Source of the DNA: Membranipora membranacea
Taxonomy: Eukaryota > Bryozoa > Gymnolaemata > Cheilostomatida > Membraniporidae
Assembly (NCBI GenBank): GCA_914767715.1
Contig: OU612071.1
Coordinates: forward strand, 1,738,001 to 1,798,000
Direction of reading: 5' to 3'
Length of the DNA: 60,000 bases
Shown: piece by piece, positions 21,511 to 32,274 of the stretch
Layout: each line of letters starts with the position of its first letter
Position numbering within the stretch: the stretch's first letter is position 1
Translations under genes and position numbers: made by a program
Notes under the pieces: model-generated
What the model was told of the DNA's origin: nothing
The model's database searches: none
Seen by the model: only the letters and a program-made list of their open reading frames with translations

Positions 21511-24500
21511 TTAAATATTAGAGGTCAAAAATTTACTTTCAAACAATAACTGTTGGCTGTTAACTTTTAGAAAAGTGCAATAGATATAAATGTACAGAGT
21601 AATGATTGCCATTTTGTCATTGCATTGTGGAGAAGGGGGAGGGATGAGGGGAAGAATCATGCTTACCGCTCTCATCAGAGGTGGTGATATGTTTGCTACA
21701 AGAGCCTCTACTGCTGCATGCTGTTCACTTCTTACAGATATCAGCTTCAGCTGCTGCTCTGGTGTTAGATTATCTAATAAAGCCCTCACTGTGTCTGTGT
21801 GACCTCCCTCTGATGCCAAGTGTAAAGCTGTCCAAACATCCTCATCCTCTATAGAGATGAGCTTCAGCTGCTGTTCTGGTGTTAGATTATCTAAAAGAGC
21901 CTTCACTGTGTCTGTGTGACCTTTCCATGATGCCCTGTATAAAGCTGTCCAACCATACTTATTCTTTATAGAGATGAGCTGCAGCTGCTGCTCTGGTGGT
22001 AGAGTATCTAATAAAGCCCTCACTGTGTCTGTGTGACCTCCCTCTGATGCCCTGTATAAAGCTGTCCCACCATCCTTATCCTCTATAGAGATGAGCTTCA
22101 GCTGCTGCTCTGGTGTTAGATTATCTAATAAAGCCTTCACTGTGTCTGTGTGACCTAAGACTGATGCCCTGTATAAAGCTGTCGCACCATATTTAGTCTT
22201 ATTAGAGATGAGCTGCAGCTGCTGATCTGGTGTTAGATTATCTAATAAAGCCCTCACTGTGTCTGTGTGACCTTCCAATGATGCCCTGTATAAAGCTGTC
22301 TCACCATCCCTGTCCTCTATAGAGATGAGCTGCAGCTGCTGTTCTGGTGTTAGATTATCTAATAAAGCCCTCACTGTGTCTGTGTGACCTCCCTCTGATG
22401 CCCTGTATAAAGCTGTCCAACCATCCTCATCCTCTATAGAGATGAGCTTCAGCTGCTGTTCTGGTGTTAGATTATCTAAAAGAGCCTTCACTGTGTCTGT
22501 GTGACCTTTCCATGATGCCCTGTATAAAGCTGTCCAACCATACTTATTCTTTATAGAGATGAGCTGCAGCTGCTGCTCTGGTGGTAGAGTATCTAATAAA
22601 GCCCTCACTGTGTCTGTGTGACCTCCCTCTGATGCCCTGTATAAAGCTGTCCAACCATCCTTATCCTCTATAGAGATGAGCTTCAGCTGCTGTTCTGGTG
22701 TTAGATTATCTAATAAAGCCCTCACTGTGTCTGTGTGACCTTCCAATGATGCCCTGTATAAAGCTGTCTCACCATCCCTGTCCTCTATAGAGATGAGCTG
22801 CAGCTGCTGTTCTGGTGGTAGAGTATCTAATAAAGCCTTCACTGTGTCTGTGTGACCTTCGAGTGATGCCCTGTATAAAGCTGTCCAACCATCCTTATCC
22901 TCTATAGAGATGAGCTTCAGCTGCTGTTCTGGTGTTAGATTATCTAATAGAGCCTTCACTGTGTCTGTGTGACCTTTATATGATGCCCCGTATAAAGCTG
23001 TCCAACCATACTTATTCTTTATAGAGATGAGCTGCAGCTGCTGCTCTGGTGGTAGAGTATCTAATAAAGCCCTCACTGTGTCTGTGTGACCTCCCTCTGA
23101 TGCCCTGTATAAAGCTGTCCAACCATCCTTATCCTCTATAGAGATGAGCTTCAGCTGCTGTTCTGGTGTTAGATTATCTAATAAAGCCCTCACTGTGTCT
23201 GTGTGACCTTCCAATGATGCCCTGTATAAAGCTGTCTCACCATCCCTGTCCTCTATAGAGATGAGCTGCAGCTGCTGTTCTGGTGGTAGAGTATCTAATA
23301 AAGCCTTCACTGTGTCTGTGTGACCTTCGAGTGATGCCCTGTATAAAGCTGTCCAACCATCCTTATCCTCTATAGAGATGAGCTTCAGCTGCTGTTCTGG
23401 TGGTAGAGTATCTAATAAAGCCTTCACTGTGTCTGTGTGACCTTCCAATGATGCCCTGTATAAAGCTGTCTCACCATCCCTGTCCTCTATAGAGATGAGC
23501 TGCAGCTGCTGTTCTGGTGGTAAAGTATCTAATAAAGCCTTCACTGTGTCTGTGTGACCTTCGAGTGATGCCGTGTATAAAGCTGTCCAACCATCCTTAT
23601 CCTCTATAGAGATGAGCTGCAGCTGCTGTTCTGGTGTTAGATTATCTAAAAGAGCCTTCACTGTGTCTGTGTGACCTTTCCTTGATGCCCTGTATAAAGC
23701 TGTCCAACCATCCTTATCCTCTATAGAGATGAGCTGCAGTTGCTGTTCTGGTGGTAGATTATCTAATAAAGCCTTCACTGTGTCTGTGTGACCTCCCCAT
23801 GATGCCTGGTATAAAGCTGTCCTACCACCCTTATTATTTATAGAGATGAGCTTCAGCTGCTGTTCTGGTGTTAGATTATCTAAAAGAGCCTTCACTGTGT
23901 CTGTGTGACCTTCCAATGATGCCCTGTATAAAGCTGTCCTACCATACTCATTATTTATAGAGATGAGCTGCAGCTGCTGCTCTGGTGGTAGAGTATCTAA
24001 TAAAGCCCTCACTGTGTCTGTGTGACCTTCCTCTGATGCCCTGTATAAAGCTGTCCAACCATCCTTATCCTTTATAGAGATGAGCTGCAGCTGCTGTTCT
24101 GGTGTTAGATTATCTAAAAGAGCCTTCACTGTGTCTGTGTGACCTTTCCTTGATGCCCTGTATAAATCTGTCCAACCATCCTTATCCTTTATAGAGATGA
24201 GCTGCAGCTGCTGTTCTGGTGGTAAAGTATCTAATAAAGCCTTCACTGTGTCTGTGTGACCTTCGAGTGATGCCGTGTATAAAGCTGTCCAACCATCCTT
24301 ATCCTCTATAGAGATGAGCTGCAGCTGCTGTTCTGGTGGTAGTGTATCTAATAAAGCCTTCACTGTGTCTGTGTGACCTTCGAGTGATGCCCTGTATAAA
24401 GCTGTCCTACCATACTTATCCTCTATAGAGATGAGCTTCAGCTGCTGTTCTGGTGGTAGTGTATCTAATAAAGCCTTCACTGTGTCTGTGTGACCTTCCA

Positions 24501-24657
24501 ATGATGCCCTGTGTAAAGCTGTCCTACCATACTTATCCTCTATAGAGATGAGCTGCAGCTGCTGATCTGGTGTTAGAGTATCTAATATAGCTTTCACTGT
24601 GTCTGTGAGACCTTTCTGTGATGCAAGTAATAAAGACTCTGATAAGCCAAGCTCCAT
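21511..24657 (-). CDS. Ankyrin-repeat array, about 25 units (possible first exon of the nucleotidyltransferase gene)
   Basis: An uninterrupted 1048-codon frame starting MELGLSESLLLASQ. It contains about 25 ankyrin repeats of 39 residues (117 bp), longer than the common 33, with a consensus around TALYRASLEGHTDTVKALLD and a PPEQQLQLISIEDKDG loop. Only a few positions vary: ASLEG/ASEGG/ASRKG/ASWKG/ASYKG, DNLTP/DTLPP, and EDKDGW/KNKYGW/EDRDGE. The last unit decays into VRSEQHAAVEALVANISPPL. A good donor (GAGAGCG/gtaagc) follows codon 997 at 21667, and an AG just before the ATG at 21508 would join the frames in phase, making the last 51 codons intronic. Ankyrin arrays bind proteins; the ligand is unknown. 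Confidence 0.88.
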   Translation of the reverse strand: MELGLSESLLLASQKGLTDTVKAILDTLTPDQQLQLISIEDKYGRTALHRASLEGHTDTVKALLDTLPPEQQLKLISIEDKYGRTALYRASLEGHTDTVKALLDTLPPEQQLQLISIEDKDGWTALYTASLEGHTDTVKALLDTLPPEQQLQLISIKDKDGWTDLYRASRKGHTDTVKALLDNLTPEQQLQLISIKDKDGWTALYRASEEGHTDTVRALLDTLPPEQQLQLISINNEYGRTALYRASLEGHTDTVKALLDNLTPEQQLKLISINNKGGRTALYQASWGGHTDTVKALLDNLPPEQQLQLISIEDKDGWTALYRASRKGHTDTVKALLDNLTPEQQLQLISIEDKDGWTALYTASLEGHTDTVKALLDTLPPEQQLQLISIEDRDGETALYRASLEGHTDTVKALLDTLPPEQQLKLISIEDKDGWTALYRASLEGHTDTVKALLDTLPPEQQLQLISIEDRDGETALYRASLEGHTDTVRALLDNLTPEQQLKLISIEDKDGWTALYRASEGGHTDTVRALLDTLPPEQQLQLISIKNKYGWTALYGASYKGHTDTVKALLDNLTPEQQLKLISIEDKDGWTALYRASLEGHTDTVKALLDTLPPEQQLQLISIEDRDGETALYRASLEGHTDTVRALLDNLTPEQQLKLISIEDKDGWTALYRASEGGHTDTVRALLDTLPPEQQLQLISIKNKYGWTALYRASWKGHTDTVKALLDNLTPEQQLKLISIEDEDGWTALYRASEGGHTDTVRALLDNLTPEQQLQLISIEDRDGETALYRASLEGHTDTVRALLDNLTPDQQLQLISNKTKYGATALYRASVLGHTDTVKALLDNLTPEQQLKLISIEDKDGGTALYRASEGGHTDTVRALLDTLPPEQQLQLISIKNKYGWTALYRASWKGHTDTVKALLDNLTPEQQLKLISIEDEDVWTALHLASEGGHTDTVRALLDNLTPEQQLKLISVRSEQHAAVEALVANISPPLMRAVSMILPLIPPPSPQCNDKMAIITLYIYIYCTFLKVNSQQLLFESKFLTSNI

Positions 24658-25689
24658 TATTCTGCTCCGTCAAGTAGGTGGTTCTTATGTCTGATACCTA
24701 AATAACATAAATTTCAATGATTATAATGAGCAGCATTCAAGAGTAAATATCAGTGCAGATTTCAAAGGTTCATCTACAGATGGTTGTTTTGAGTTGATCT
24801 GTGGAGTTCTCTTGTCATAATTCAGTGCCAGAAAGGAGGGAGAGAAGTTTTATATAAATCACAATCCAGTCATCCACACAAACCTTGATTTTGGATTGCG
24901 ACTCAATACCAACTCCTGTTACTACACTATTCAGTCTTATTACGTTACATACAATTAGGTCCTTACTGTATATTGCGGCATTTCACAAATCTATGGATGG
25001 AATTTGTTTATGACTGAGAAGAATTTTCCAAGATGAATGTGGCAAAGTTACATTGTTGTTGAAACTAAGGGTTTTAGAATAACTGATACAACTAAACTCA
25101 ATACAATCAATAGAACAGGCTCACCTCAAATCACTGTTACAAATGTCTGAGATCTCATCAGTACAGAGCTATCAGTGGATTGTCCTCTCTACTAGCCACC
25201 AGCCTTTTGGTTGACTCTACAAGTAATATATTTCTCATATGAGCAATCTAGCTGTCTTCATGAGTATACATATTGCACAGTAAACAGTCATAAGTAGAGT
25301 CGCACTCCCATTCTTGCCTTCTTCGTTTTTTCTTTGCTTTTTAGGTTTGGTCTACTTTTGTTGTTGGTTTTTGGTGTTTTTGTCTGGATCCATAATATGT
25401 AATAATAATATATAAATATGTAGTTGGTACAAAGGTATTATATGATTCCTCGGTACGAAATATGATAGTAGTCTGTTTGCCGCTACGTGACTGACAGGTT
25501 TCTGGCTACTTCACGTTATTTATACCTTTGTATTCCAGCAGCATGTAAAAATGGGAGTTGCCTTCATTTATGTGTGGTGGGGCAACTCCAAAGTAATACA
25601 TGATGCCTTTTAGAATCAGGGAGGGTGGGAGAGGTGGAGCTTGCGTCCAACAAAATTGACCAATCAGAGCTCAGTATTTGCTCTCAATC
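24658..25689. other. Upstream of the ankyrin gene; no other gene seen
   Basis: Probably contains the 5' UTR or promoter of the minus-strand ankyrin gene, but no specific element can be identified. A short inverted repeat and T-rich stretch lie near 25320-25380. Confidence 0.35.
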
Positions 25690-25778
25690 CATACTTGCCA
25701 ACCTGTACGCATAAAGCGTTTATGTGCGCTTATTTGACACTAATTGAGTTTTAAACGCAAAACGCTAGCTGAACGCAT
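25690..25778. repeat. 85-bp dispersed repeat, copy 2
   Basis: Same sequence as at 7062 and 47691, here outside the segmental duplication and ending about 10 bp before the minisatellite, so it is a separate insertion of the family. Confidence 0.75.
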
Positions 25779-25789
25779 GGAAGTGCGAC

Positions 25790-26735
25790 AACTTGGCCCG
25801 AGCCAAACTTGGCCTGAGCCAAACTTGGCCCGAGCCAAACTTGGCCCGAGCCAAACCTGGCCCGAGCCAAACTTGGCCCGAGCCAAACTTGGCCCGAGCC
25901 AAACTTGGCCTCAATTAGTAAAACTTGGCCCCATGCAAGAAAACTTGGCCCCAAATATAAAACTTGGCCCCAATTAGTGAAACCTGGCCCCAAGTACTGG
26001 AACTTGGCCCCAATTAGTAAAACCTGGCCCCAAGTACTGGAACTTGGCCCCAAATAGTAAAACTTGGCCCCAAATATGAAACTTGGCCCCAAATATGAAA
26101 CTTGGCCCCATATACTGAAATTTGGCCCCAATTAGTAAAACTTGGCCCAAATATGAAACTTGGCCCCAAATATGAAACTTGGCCCCATATACTGAAACAT
26201 GGCCCAAAGTAGTAAAACTTGGCCCACAGTACTGAAACTTGGCCCCAATTAGTAAAAATTGGCCCCGTGTAATGGAACTTGGCCCAAAGTAGTAAAACTT
26301 GGCCCTCAGTACTGAAACTTGGCCTCAATTAGTAAAACTTGGCCCCATGCAATGAAACTTGGCCCCAAATATAAAACTCGGCCCCATGTACTGAAACTTG
26401 GCCCCAATTAGTAAAACTTGGCCCCTCATATAAAACTTGGCCCCATGGAATGAAACTTGGCCCCAATTAGTAAAGCTTGGCCCCGGTTAGTAAAACTTGG
26501 CCCCAAATATGAAACTTGGCCCAATTAGTAAAACTAGGCCCCAAATATAAAACTTGGCCCCATGTACTGAAATTTGGCCCCAATTAGTAAAACTTGGCCC
26601 CTCATATAAAACTTGGCTCCACGGAATGAGACTTGGTCTCAATTATGAAATCTTGGCCCCAAATATAAGACTTGGCCCCATGAAATGAAACTTGGCCCCG
26701 AATAGTTAAACTTGGCCCATAATATAAAACCTAGC
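25790..26735. repeat. AACTTGGCCCC minisatellite, about 50 units
   Basis: Tandem 16-21-bp units with a fixed core AACTTGGCCC. The left block (25790-25910) is homogeneous AACTTGGCCCGAGCCA. The rest alternates tails such as CAATTAGTAA, CAAATATGA, CATGTACTGA and CAAAGTAGTA, with higher-order order repeats. All three minus frames stay open for 77-126 codons only because the unit lacks stops. Confidence 0.95.
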
Positions 26736-27185
26736 CCAAGGTGTTGTACTTTCAATTAAAGAAGAACAAACATAACAATGTTTCATTACAATTTCACATC
26801 GAGACAACAAAATGTTATAATATAATAAATGAATATAATAAGCACTATTTTAATATGTAATATCAAACTCTGTTTACAGGCCCGGGACTTCTTTGTTCCT
26901 CTTTCACAGTGAGAAGAGATGGAAACACTTTATAAAACCAGGATTCAACCAAAGTAAATTACGTTGACATCATATGTGCGCAGCAATTCCATTTTACATC
27001 TTGCATGAGATCAAGGAGACGTGACGGTAACTCCACCTGTTTGTGAGTGATAACTCTGGGTAATGAAGAATGGGCTGATCTTTTATATATCCGATATCAA
27101 AATATATGTTACCTCTCATGTTGTACGAAGACTGGGGAAATTGATCTGCAAATCTGTTATAATATGACAGTGCATTATCATCCAC
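26736..27185. other. No recognisable feature
   Basis: AT-rich sequence between the minisatellite and the LRR-like relic. A possible 3' splice site before GCCCGGGACTTC at 26880 gives no convincing exon. Confidence 0.4.
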
Positions 27186-27600
27186 TATTTAGGCTGTATT
27201 TAGTGATTGGTCATCCAAATCTGATATATGCTCTACTGGATACTTAATATCTTCCACTCCTGAGGTTGGATAGAGAACACTCAGTCCTGACAGACTATGA
27301 GCCAAATTGCTATGAATGACACATTGCAACAGTTATGGGGATCTGACTAGCTATCAGCTTATCAGCTATATGTGATACCATAGTATCTTCCAATCACATA
27401 GGGTTATATCCAGATTGATGGATGTAGATCCTCGGTAAGCCAATCTGCAATATGTGATACCGCAGTATCTTCTACTCTCATAGGGTTGTACAGCGATTGC
27501 TGGGTGCCAATCTGTTGAAGATTGTCTTGCTGCAAGTGGACTATAGTGTAGGAGTTTCTTGTACAAATGTTCACCTGCCCAGTTCCTATTATGAAAGACT
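27186..27600 (-). pseudogene. Possible leucine-rich-repeat relic
   Basis: Two to three diverged tandem units of about 85-110 bp. On the minus strand they read NPMRVEDTAVSHIADWL and a related NPM.LEDTMVSHIADKL, which fits the N-x-(I/V)-x-D-x-x-(A/V)-x-x-(I/L)-A-x-x-L pattern of ribonuclease-inhibitor-type LRRs in NLR-like proteins. Several stops break the frame. The assignment rests on pattern only. Confidence 0.3.
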
Positions 27601-28970
27601 GTTCTACAATATGACCTGGCGATGCAGCTAATTAGTCACGTCATTGACACTATATTTTATATTTCTATTTCTATATTTTCATCTTGATAAAATGAGCTTC
27701 AATGTGGCATATATTAAGTATAACAGACAAAATCAACCTAAATAAATAGTCCATATAATGAGCTGCAATAAACATGAACATGCTAATTGTTTACGCATTT
27801 CTGGTCTGCTTACTGTATGTATATTTCTGGAGTTATCTGCGTTATGCTTATAAGAAGGCAATTCTGAATTCAAACAACAGCCACAGTATTTTGGTTTGTG
27901 ATAATTGCATCATACAATTTTTTGCAAACCTGTGAACTTGCCATGCCAACAAGGGTTACATATTGCTCATGTTTGCATGCTTACTCAGGAATGAAAGCTA
28001 AATGTGTTCTAACCAAGAGTTATTTACGGTTGATGGTGAAATGCAAATTTTTAAAATAAATGATCATGATGGTGATTTGTAAACAACACAAGGAATGATG
28101 AAAGTGATTTGTAGCTTAAAGTTTGGTTATTCATAGATCTACGCATTCTGATTGTAATGGCATGTTTCATTTCACCTTACATTATAAATGGAAAGTTGGC
28201 TGGACTCCATATGCATATATTATAGTGCGTAGAGGCCTAACTCTGCAACCTAGCCACATCAGCATTTCAAGCCCTTTGAGAAATTTGTAGAGTATTATTA
28301 TGTCAAAAAGTTATGTAAAGTTAAAACACTCTCCATCTTGTTCTCACTGTCGACCTGGTACAGAAAATAAATGGAAAATATCAATCAGTTTATACGCGCA
28401 AAGTGTTGCTAGGGTTATCTGGTACCAAATGTTAACACCCAACTACTTGATGTAGTCAGTAGGATGCTTTCATTTTTCTTGTTATTCTATTCATTACTTG
28501 GGCAACATCCACTTCAGTAAACAAACTATAATTATTCTTACTGGATTATATGCTTTGATTGTGTTATTTGGAGTTTTCATCTCATCTCCGAAAATATGAC
28601 TACTCCTTTGGCTATCAGTTTCTATGAAATTTGGCCTTATAAGCTCCCCTATAATATTTAGCTAATCCATGAGAAAAAAAAACAGAAATTTGATAGTAGG
28701 GAGTTAATCATCTGACAGATTATTGCATTTCTTATCAACAATTGACAATTGGCACACTGAGAAAGAGGAGGTGAACTCTGGCTAGAGAGCAATATGGCAA
28801 CCCTTAGGTGCCCTCGGAGAGGAATTAAGGTATGTATATTGAGACATTTCATTGTTAACATAAGTACCAGGACTATTCTGTGTCACAAAGATGTTGACAT
28901 ATGTAGTATATTATTCAATGACTATCGTATGTTTGATGAGCATTGTTTTAAAGTGTTCAAACTTGTCAAC
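27601..28970. other. No gene established
   Basis: AT-rich. A short ATG-containing segment at 28794-28829, followed by a GTATGT donor, could be a small exon of the USP gene downstream, but no protease Cys-box could be found to join it. Confidence 0.3.
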
Positions 28971-29430
28971 TCATCTGATATGGTAAGGTAAGCCATTGAG
29001 TTTGCTTGCAACTACATGATTTAGGTTGTCAAAAGGTACTTTTTTAAGTTTATCATCCCGTTTAGGAAATCTATTATCTACATTTACAAAGAAATCAGAA
29101 ATGTATTGAGGTGACAATTTATACATAACTTTGAATATGTATAGGTAGGTAAAGTGATTATTTAAGAGTGGTAACGGTAATATTTTTAAATGCGAACACA
29201 TTTCGTTTGTTGATATTAAATGATATGGTGTATGGTGAATATTGGCAATAATACGCAATGCTCTTTTTATTTGCAAAATAATGCGATCTGTGTATGTTGA
29301 GGGTGAAAGATTGTAGTAAATATGTATTCCGTATGTTAAATAGCAATGTATAAACAGATAATAGAAATGTTTGGCAGAGTAGGTGGTCAGATAGGGTGTG
29401 CATAATTATAAAAGATTAGGGTTTTTTAAA
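28971..29430 (-). pseudogene. Non-LTR RT C-terminal relic, minus strand
   Basis: Two overlapping minus frames (29403-29158 and 29276-28971) together read like the RT thumb and C-terminus: IQIKRALRIIANIHHTPYHL-type segment, then VMYKLSPQYISDFF. They are separated by a frameshift near 29270. The catalytic motifs are missing. The relic lies upstream of, or within an intron of, the USP gene and runs opposite to it. Confidence 0.65.
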
Positions 29431-29489
29431 CTTTCTCAAATACACTATCACAGTGTATGGACCAGGAAAAATTGTCTGTTACATTGAAT

Positions 29490-29575
29490 CCTAAAATGAA
29501 TTAAATGAATAAAGTATCAAATAAATAAATGAATTGAATAAATAAATAAATAAATTAAATAAATGAAGTAAACAA
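29490..29575. repeat. (AATA)n/(AAAT)n simple repeat
   Basis: Imperfect 'aaataaat' tandem run. Confidence 0.9.
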
Positions 29576-30031
29576 GATCTGAAACCTCTATGAGTATTTT
29601 GGATTTCTTGAATGGTTAATCCAGAGTGTGAGTGACTTTTGTAAATTGATCATGATGTAATGGATTGTTTCTTGAAAGTAATGAATTTGCTGACTTTTAA
29701 AAAATGAACATGTATTTTACAGACCATTACCGCTCAATACAATTGATTTACATACGCTATTCCATTCAAGAGTTACAATGAACAATTATAAAATATCATA
29801 ACGAACATCCACTTAACTCTAACCAGATAAAGCCTGCACTCCAAAAAGGACGAAGAGTTTTGTTTCAGTTTGTTTATGAGAGTTTCTAACAACAGAAATA
29901 TTAATATATAATAAAGAGTGTAATTTGTATCTTTCAATAGATCATCCGATTTTATCTACATTTTTGAATGGGTGATTGTGTGAGAGTAAATATAGTAAAA
30001 CTCTATGGTTCTCATCATAATCTCTTTTCAG
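29576..30031. other. Intron or upstream sequence of the USP gene
   Basis: No exon with the USP catalytic Cys box (GNTCY-like) could be recognised here or further upstream. Confidence 0.4.
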
Positions 30032-31862
30032 TGCGCACATATATAACTTGTTTGATAAAGTTATGCAGAGCTCTGTGAGATGTTGTGCCTGCAATCACAC
30101 TAATGTTTTTGCAGAAAAATTTTTGTCTCTTCCGTTGAATGTCAAGGTGAGTTATGAGCGTGGAGCATTTCGTCGTTCATTGTATAAAAGGTATCATCAG
30201 AGAAATTTCAATGGGTTTTTCTGGACAGACACTGTCAATTACAGTTATTGTTTTGACCTTCTGTTAAGTGCCACAGGTTTGGTTGGCCTACCCAGTAGAC
30301 AATTAGTGAACTGCAACAAGTCTGAATTCATGTACCTTCAATAGGTGCATAACGAGAGGCAAGTGATCTACAGATTGGATCCACCTCTTACATCCAATGC
30401 TGTGCTTACACAATGCCTACAAATGATACTATTGCAATTTCAAGACACTGAGTATTGTTTATCAATACTGGTGTGATTGACTTCAGTCAGTGCTGCTGCA
30501 CAATATCTGATAGTGTTGAGAAAATGAATAGAACAACAGTTTCCTGATTGCAACTCAAAATGTGTTTTGTTTACATTCATATTAACTTTTCAAAGGGGAG
30601 AGTTGACAGCACAAGCAATGCACTGAAGAGATTCTGCTCATCATCGATAAGGGATTACGATTGCCCGAAGTAAGTGAATCTGAGCCTTGAAAAAAATTTT
30701 TGTAAACTGGATATGTCAATCTTATATCTGTGGGGTGTTCCAATAAATGATAAATAACAATAAAAAATTTGTGTTGGTCATATGCATTGAATGAAAATTC
30801 AAACTACCTTAACCCTCCAGCAAATAAACATTTTTCCAGTACAGTTCATCTAATGCTGATTGCTGCTGACAAAAATGATACTTTCTCATCCACTCTAGCC
30901 ATTTTTGGAGCGACGCTGAGCAGATAAATATAATTTAACATTTCAGGCTCTAATTGTAAGGAGCGATATGTAATCTCAGACAATTTTGAATCATCAGAAT
31001 ATGATAAAGGGTTGAGTCCCAAGTGCATTTACTACCTGCCGTGCCAAGTTAAGATTATAACTCACAAAAAACCCATTGCTATTGCAGCTGTCCACTAAAC
31101 ACTACAGCAGAAAAGATATCAAGTTTTCTGAATTTACCAGACATTCTCGCAGTGACTTTCAACATCTGTGGCGCAAGTGAGAAAAAGAAGACCTTGATAT
31201 CAATGCAGCAGAGGATTCAGATAACCGATGTATGTTATTCATTCAATTATGTTGAATATTATTCATAGACTACATTTATATACCAGGAATTTCATGAGAT
31301 ACGATCAAAAGTTCCATCTCTCCAAATCACATTTCAAATGAAGCACAATGCACATCTACGTACTGTGTAACTAGTTAATGAGCCATACACCGACACACTT
31401 ATAATTTCAGAGACATGGTCATAGCAGAGGTTACACTCTTTATGCAGCAGTTGTACACAAGGGAGCTGATCTGCATTCCGGGCACTACTACTCTATAGTC
31501 AAGCATAAGGGCCAATGGTTTGAGATAAATGATGAGAAGGTAAAAATACACTGCACTTTAAGCGCAGTTTTCAGATCTACGCTGCATGTTACATTTAGAA
31601 TCAGACTGCACTTTATATATTAATACCCATTAATACCCATATATTAATACCCATTCAATGCATAAACAGCATAAATAACCTGCTGGTGATATGATAATTC
31701 TGATATGCTAGCAAGGGAAAATCTTCAATCTCCTCATATAATTTTACCGAAGAGAACTTTGACTCAATATTATTTGTGTGTTTGCAGGTGTCAAAGATAT
31801 CAGAGCTATCTCTGAAGCGCTCACATCCGTATATGCTCTTTTATGCACCAAACGACACACAG
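30032..31862 (+). CDS. Ubiquitin-specific protease (C19) domain, C-terminal half, five exons
   Basis: USPs remove ubiquitin using a Cys-His-Asp/Asn centre. Exons 30032-30146, 30596-30669, 31088-31229, 31411-31539 and 31788-31862 join with consistent phases. In order they show the finger (MQSSVRCCACNHTNVFAEKF, then YDCPNCPL, both CxxC zinc-type pairs), a short beta segment (NLPDILAVTFNIC, where the family usually has an HLKRF-like word), and the His box YTLYAAVVHKGADLHSGHYY followed by QWFEINDEKV and HPYMLFYAP. The catalytic His and the following Asn/Asp are present. The Cys box should lie upstream and is not found, so the enzyme may be truncated or inactive. The chain continues in phase toward the FLYWCH/MULE exons. 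Confidence 0.8.
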
Positions 31863-32274
31863 GTACCCAAAGATGATTGTTAAAAAATCTTTCTTTACTT
31901 TCGGCCGATATCTTGTTAATTGAATTAAAAAATGTACATGGATATGGAAAGCAATTCATTGTCGGTGTTAGTGGAATAACTGCCGCTTACACTTCTTATA
32001 AGTACACATCCAACACTGAGATAATGTGCATAAAAAATTCATTAGCTCACTTTATTGGTTGGTGAGCAAGAGCATCCAAAATAAACGTTTAATTATGTGA
32101 CACCTTTTTGCTTTACATTTTTTCTGTCCATGACGTTTGAAATTGTTAATGAAAGAAGCCAGATAGATGAGATCTTGGTGCAAAACTGAAAAGTAATACA
32201 ACAGTTACAATCATAGGATTTAAGTAACTCCATAGATCATAATTATTTGTAAATTTTTAGAACATTTCTTAAAG

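Noticed and set aside
21590-21802. Plus-strand ORF opposite the ankyrin gene end
   Set aside because: Shadow of the ankyrin exon; no independent evidence.
25744-26328. Long ORFs on both strands over the minisatellite
   Set aside because: All frames stay open simply because the repeat unit lacks stop codons; frames shift with unit length, so these are not proteins.
25790-26735. CRISPR array
   Set aside because: Units are 16-21 bp with recurring tails, not 24-48-bp repeats with unique spacers, and the genome is eukaryotic.
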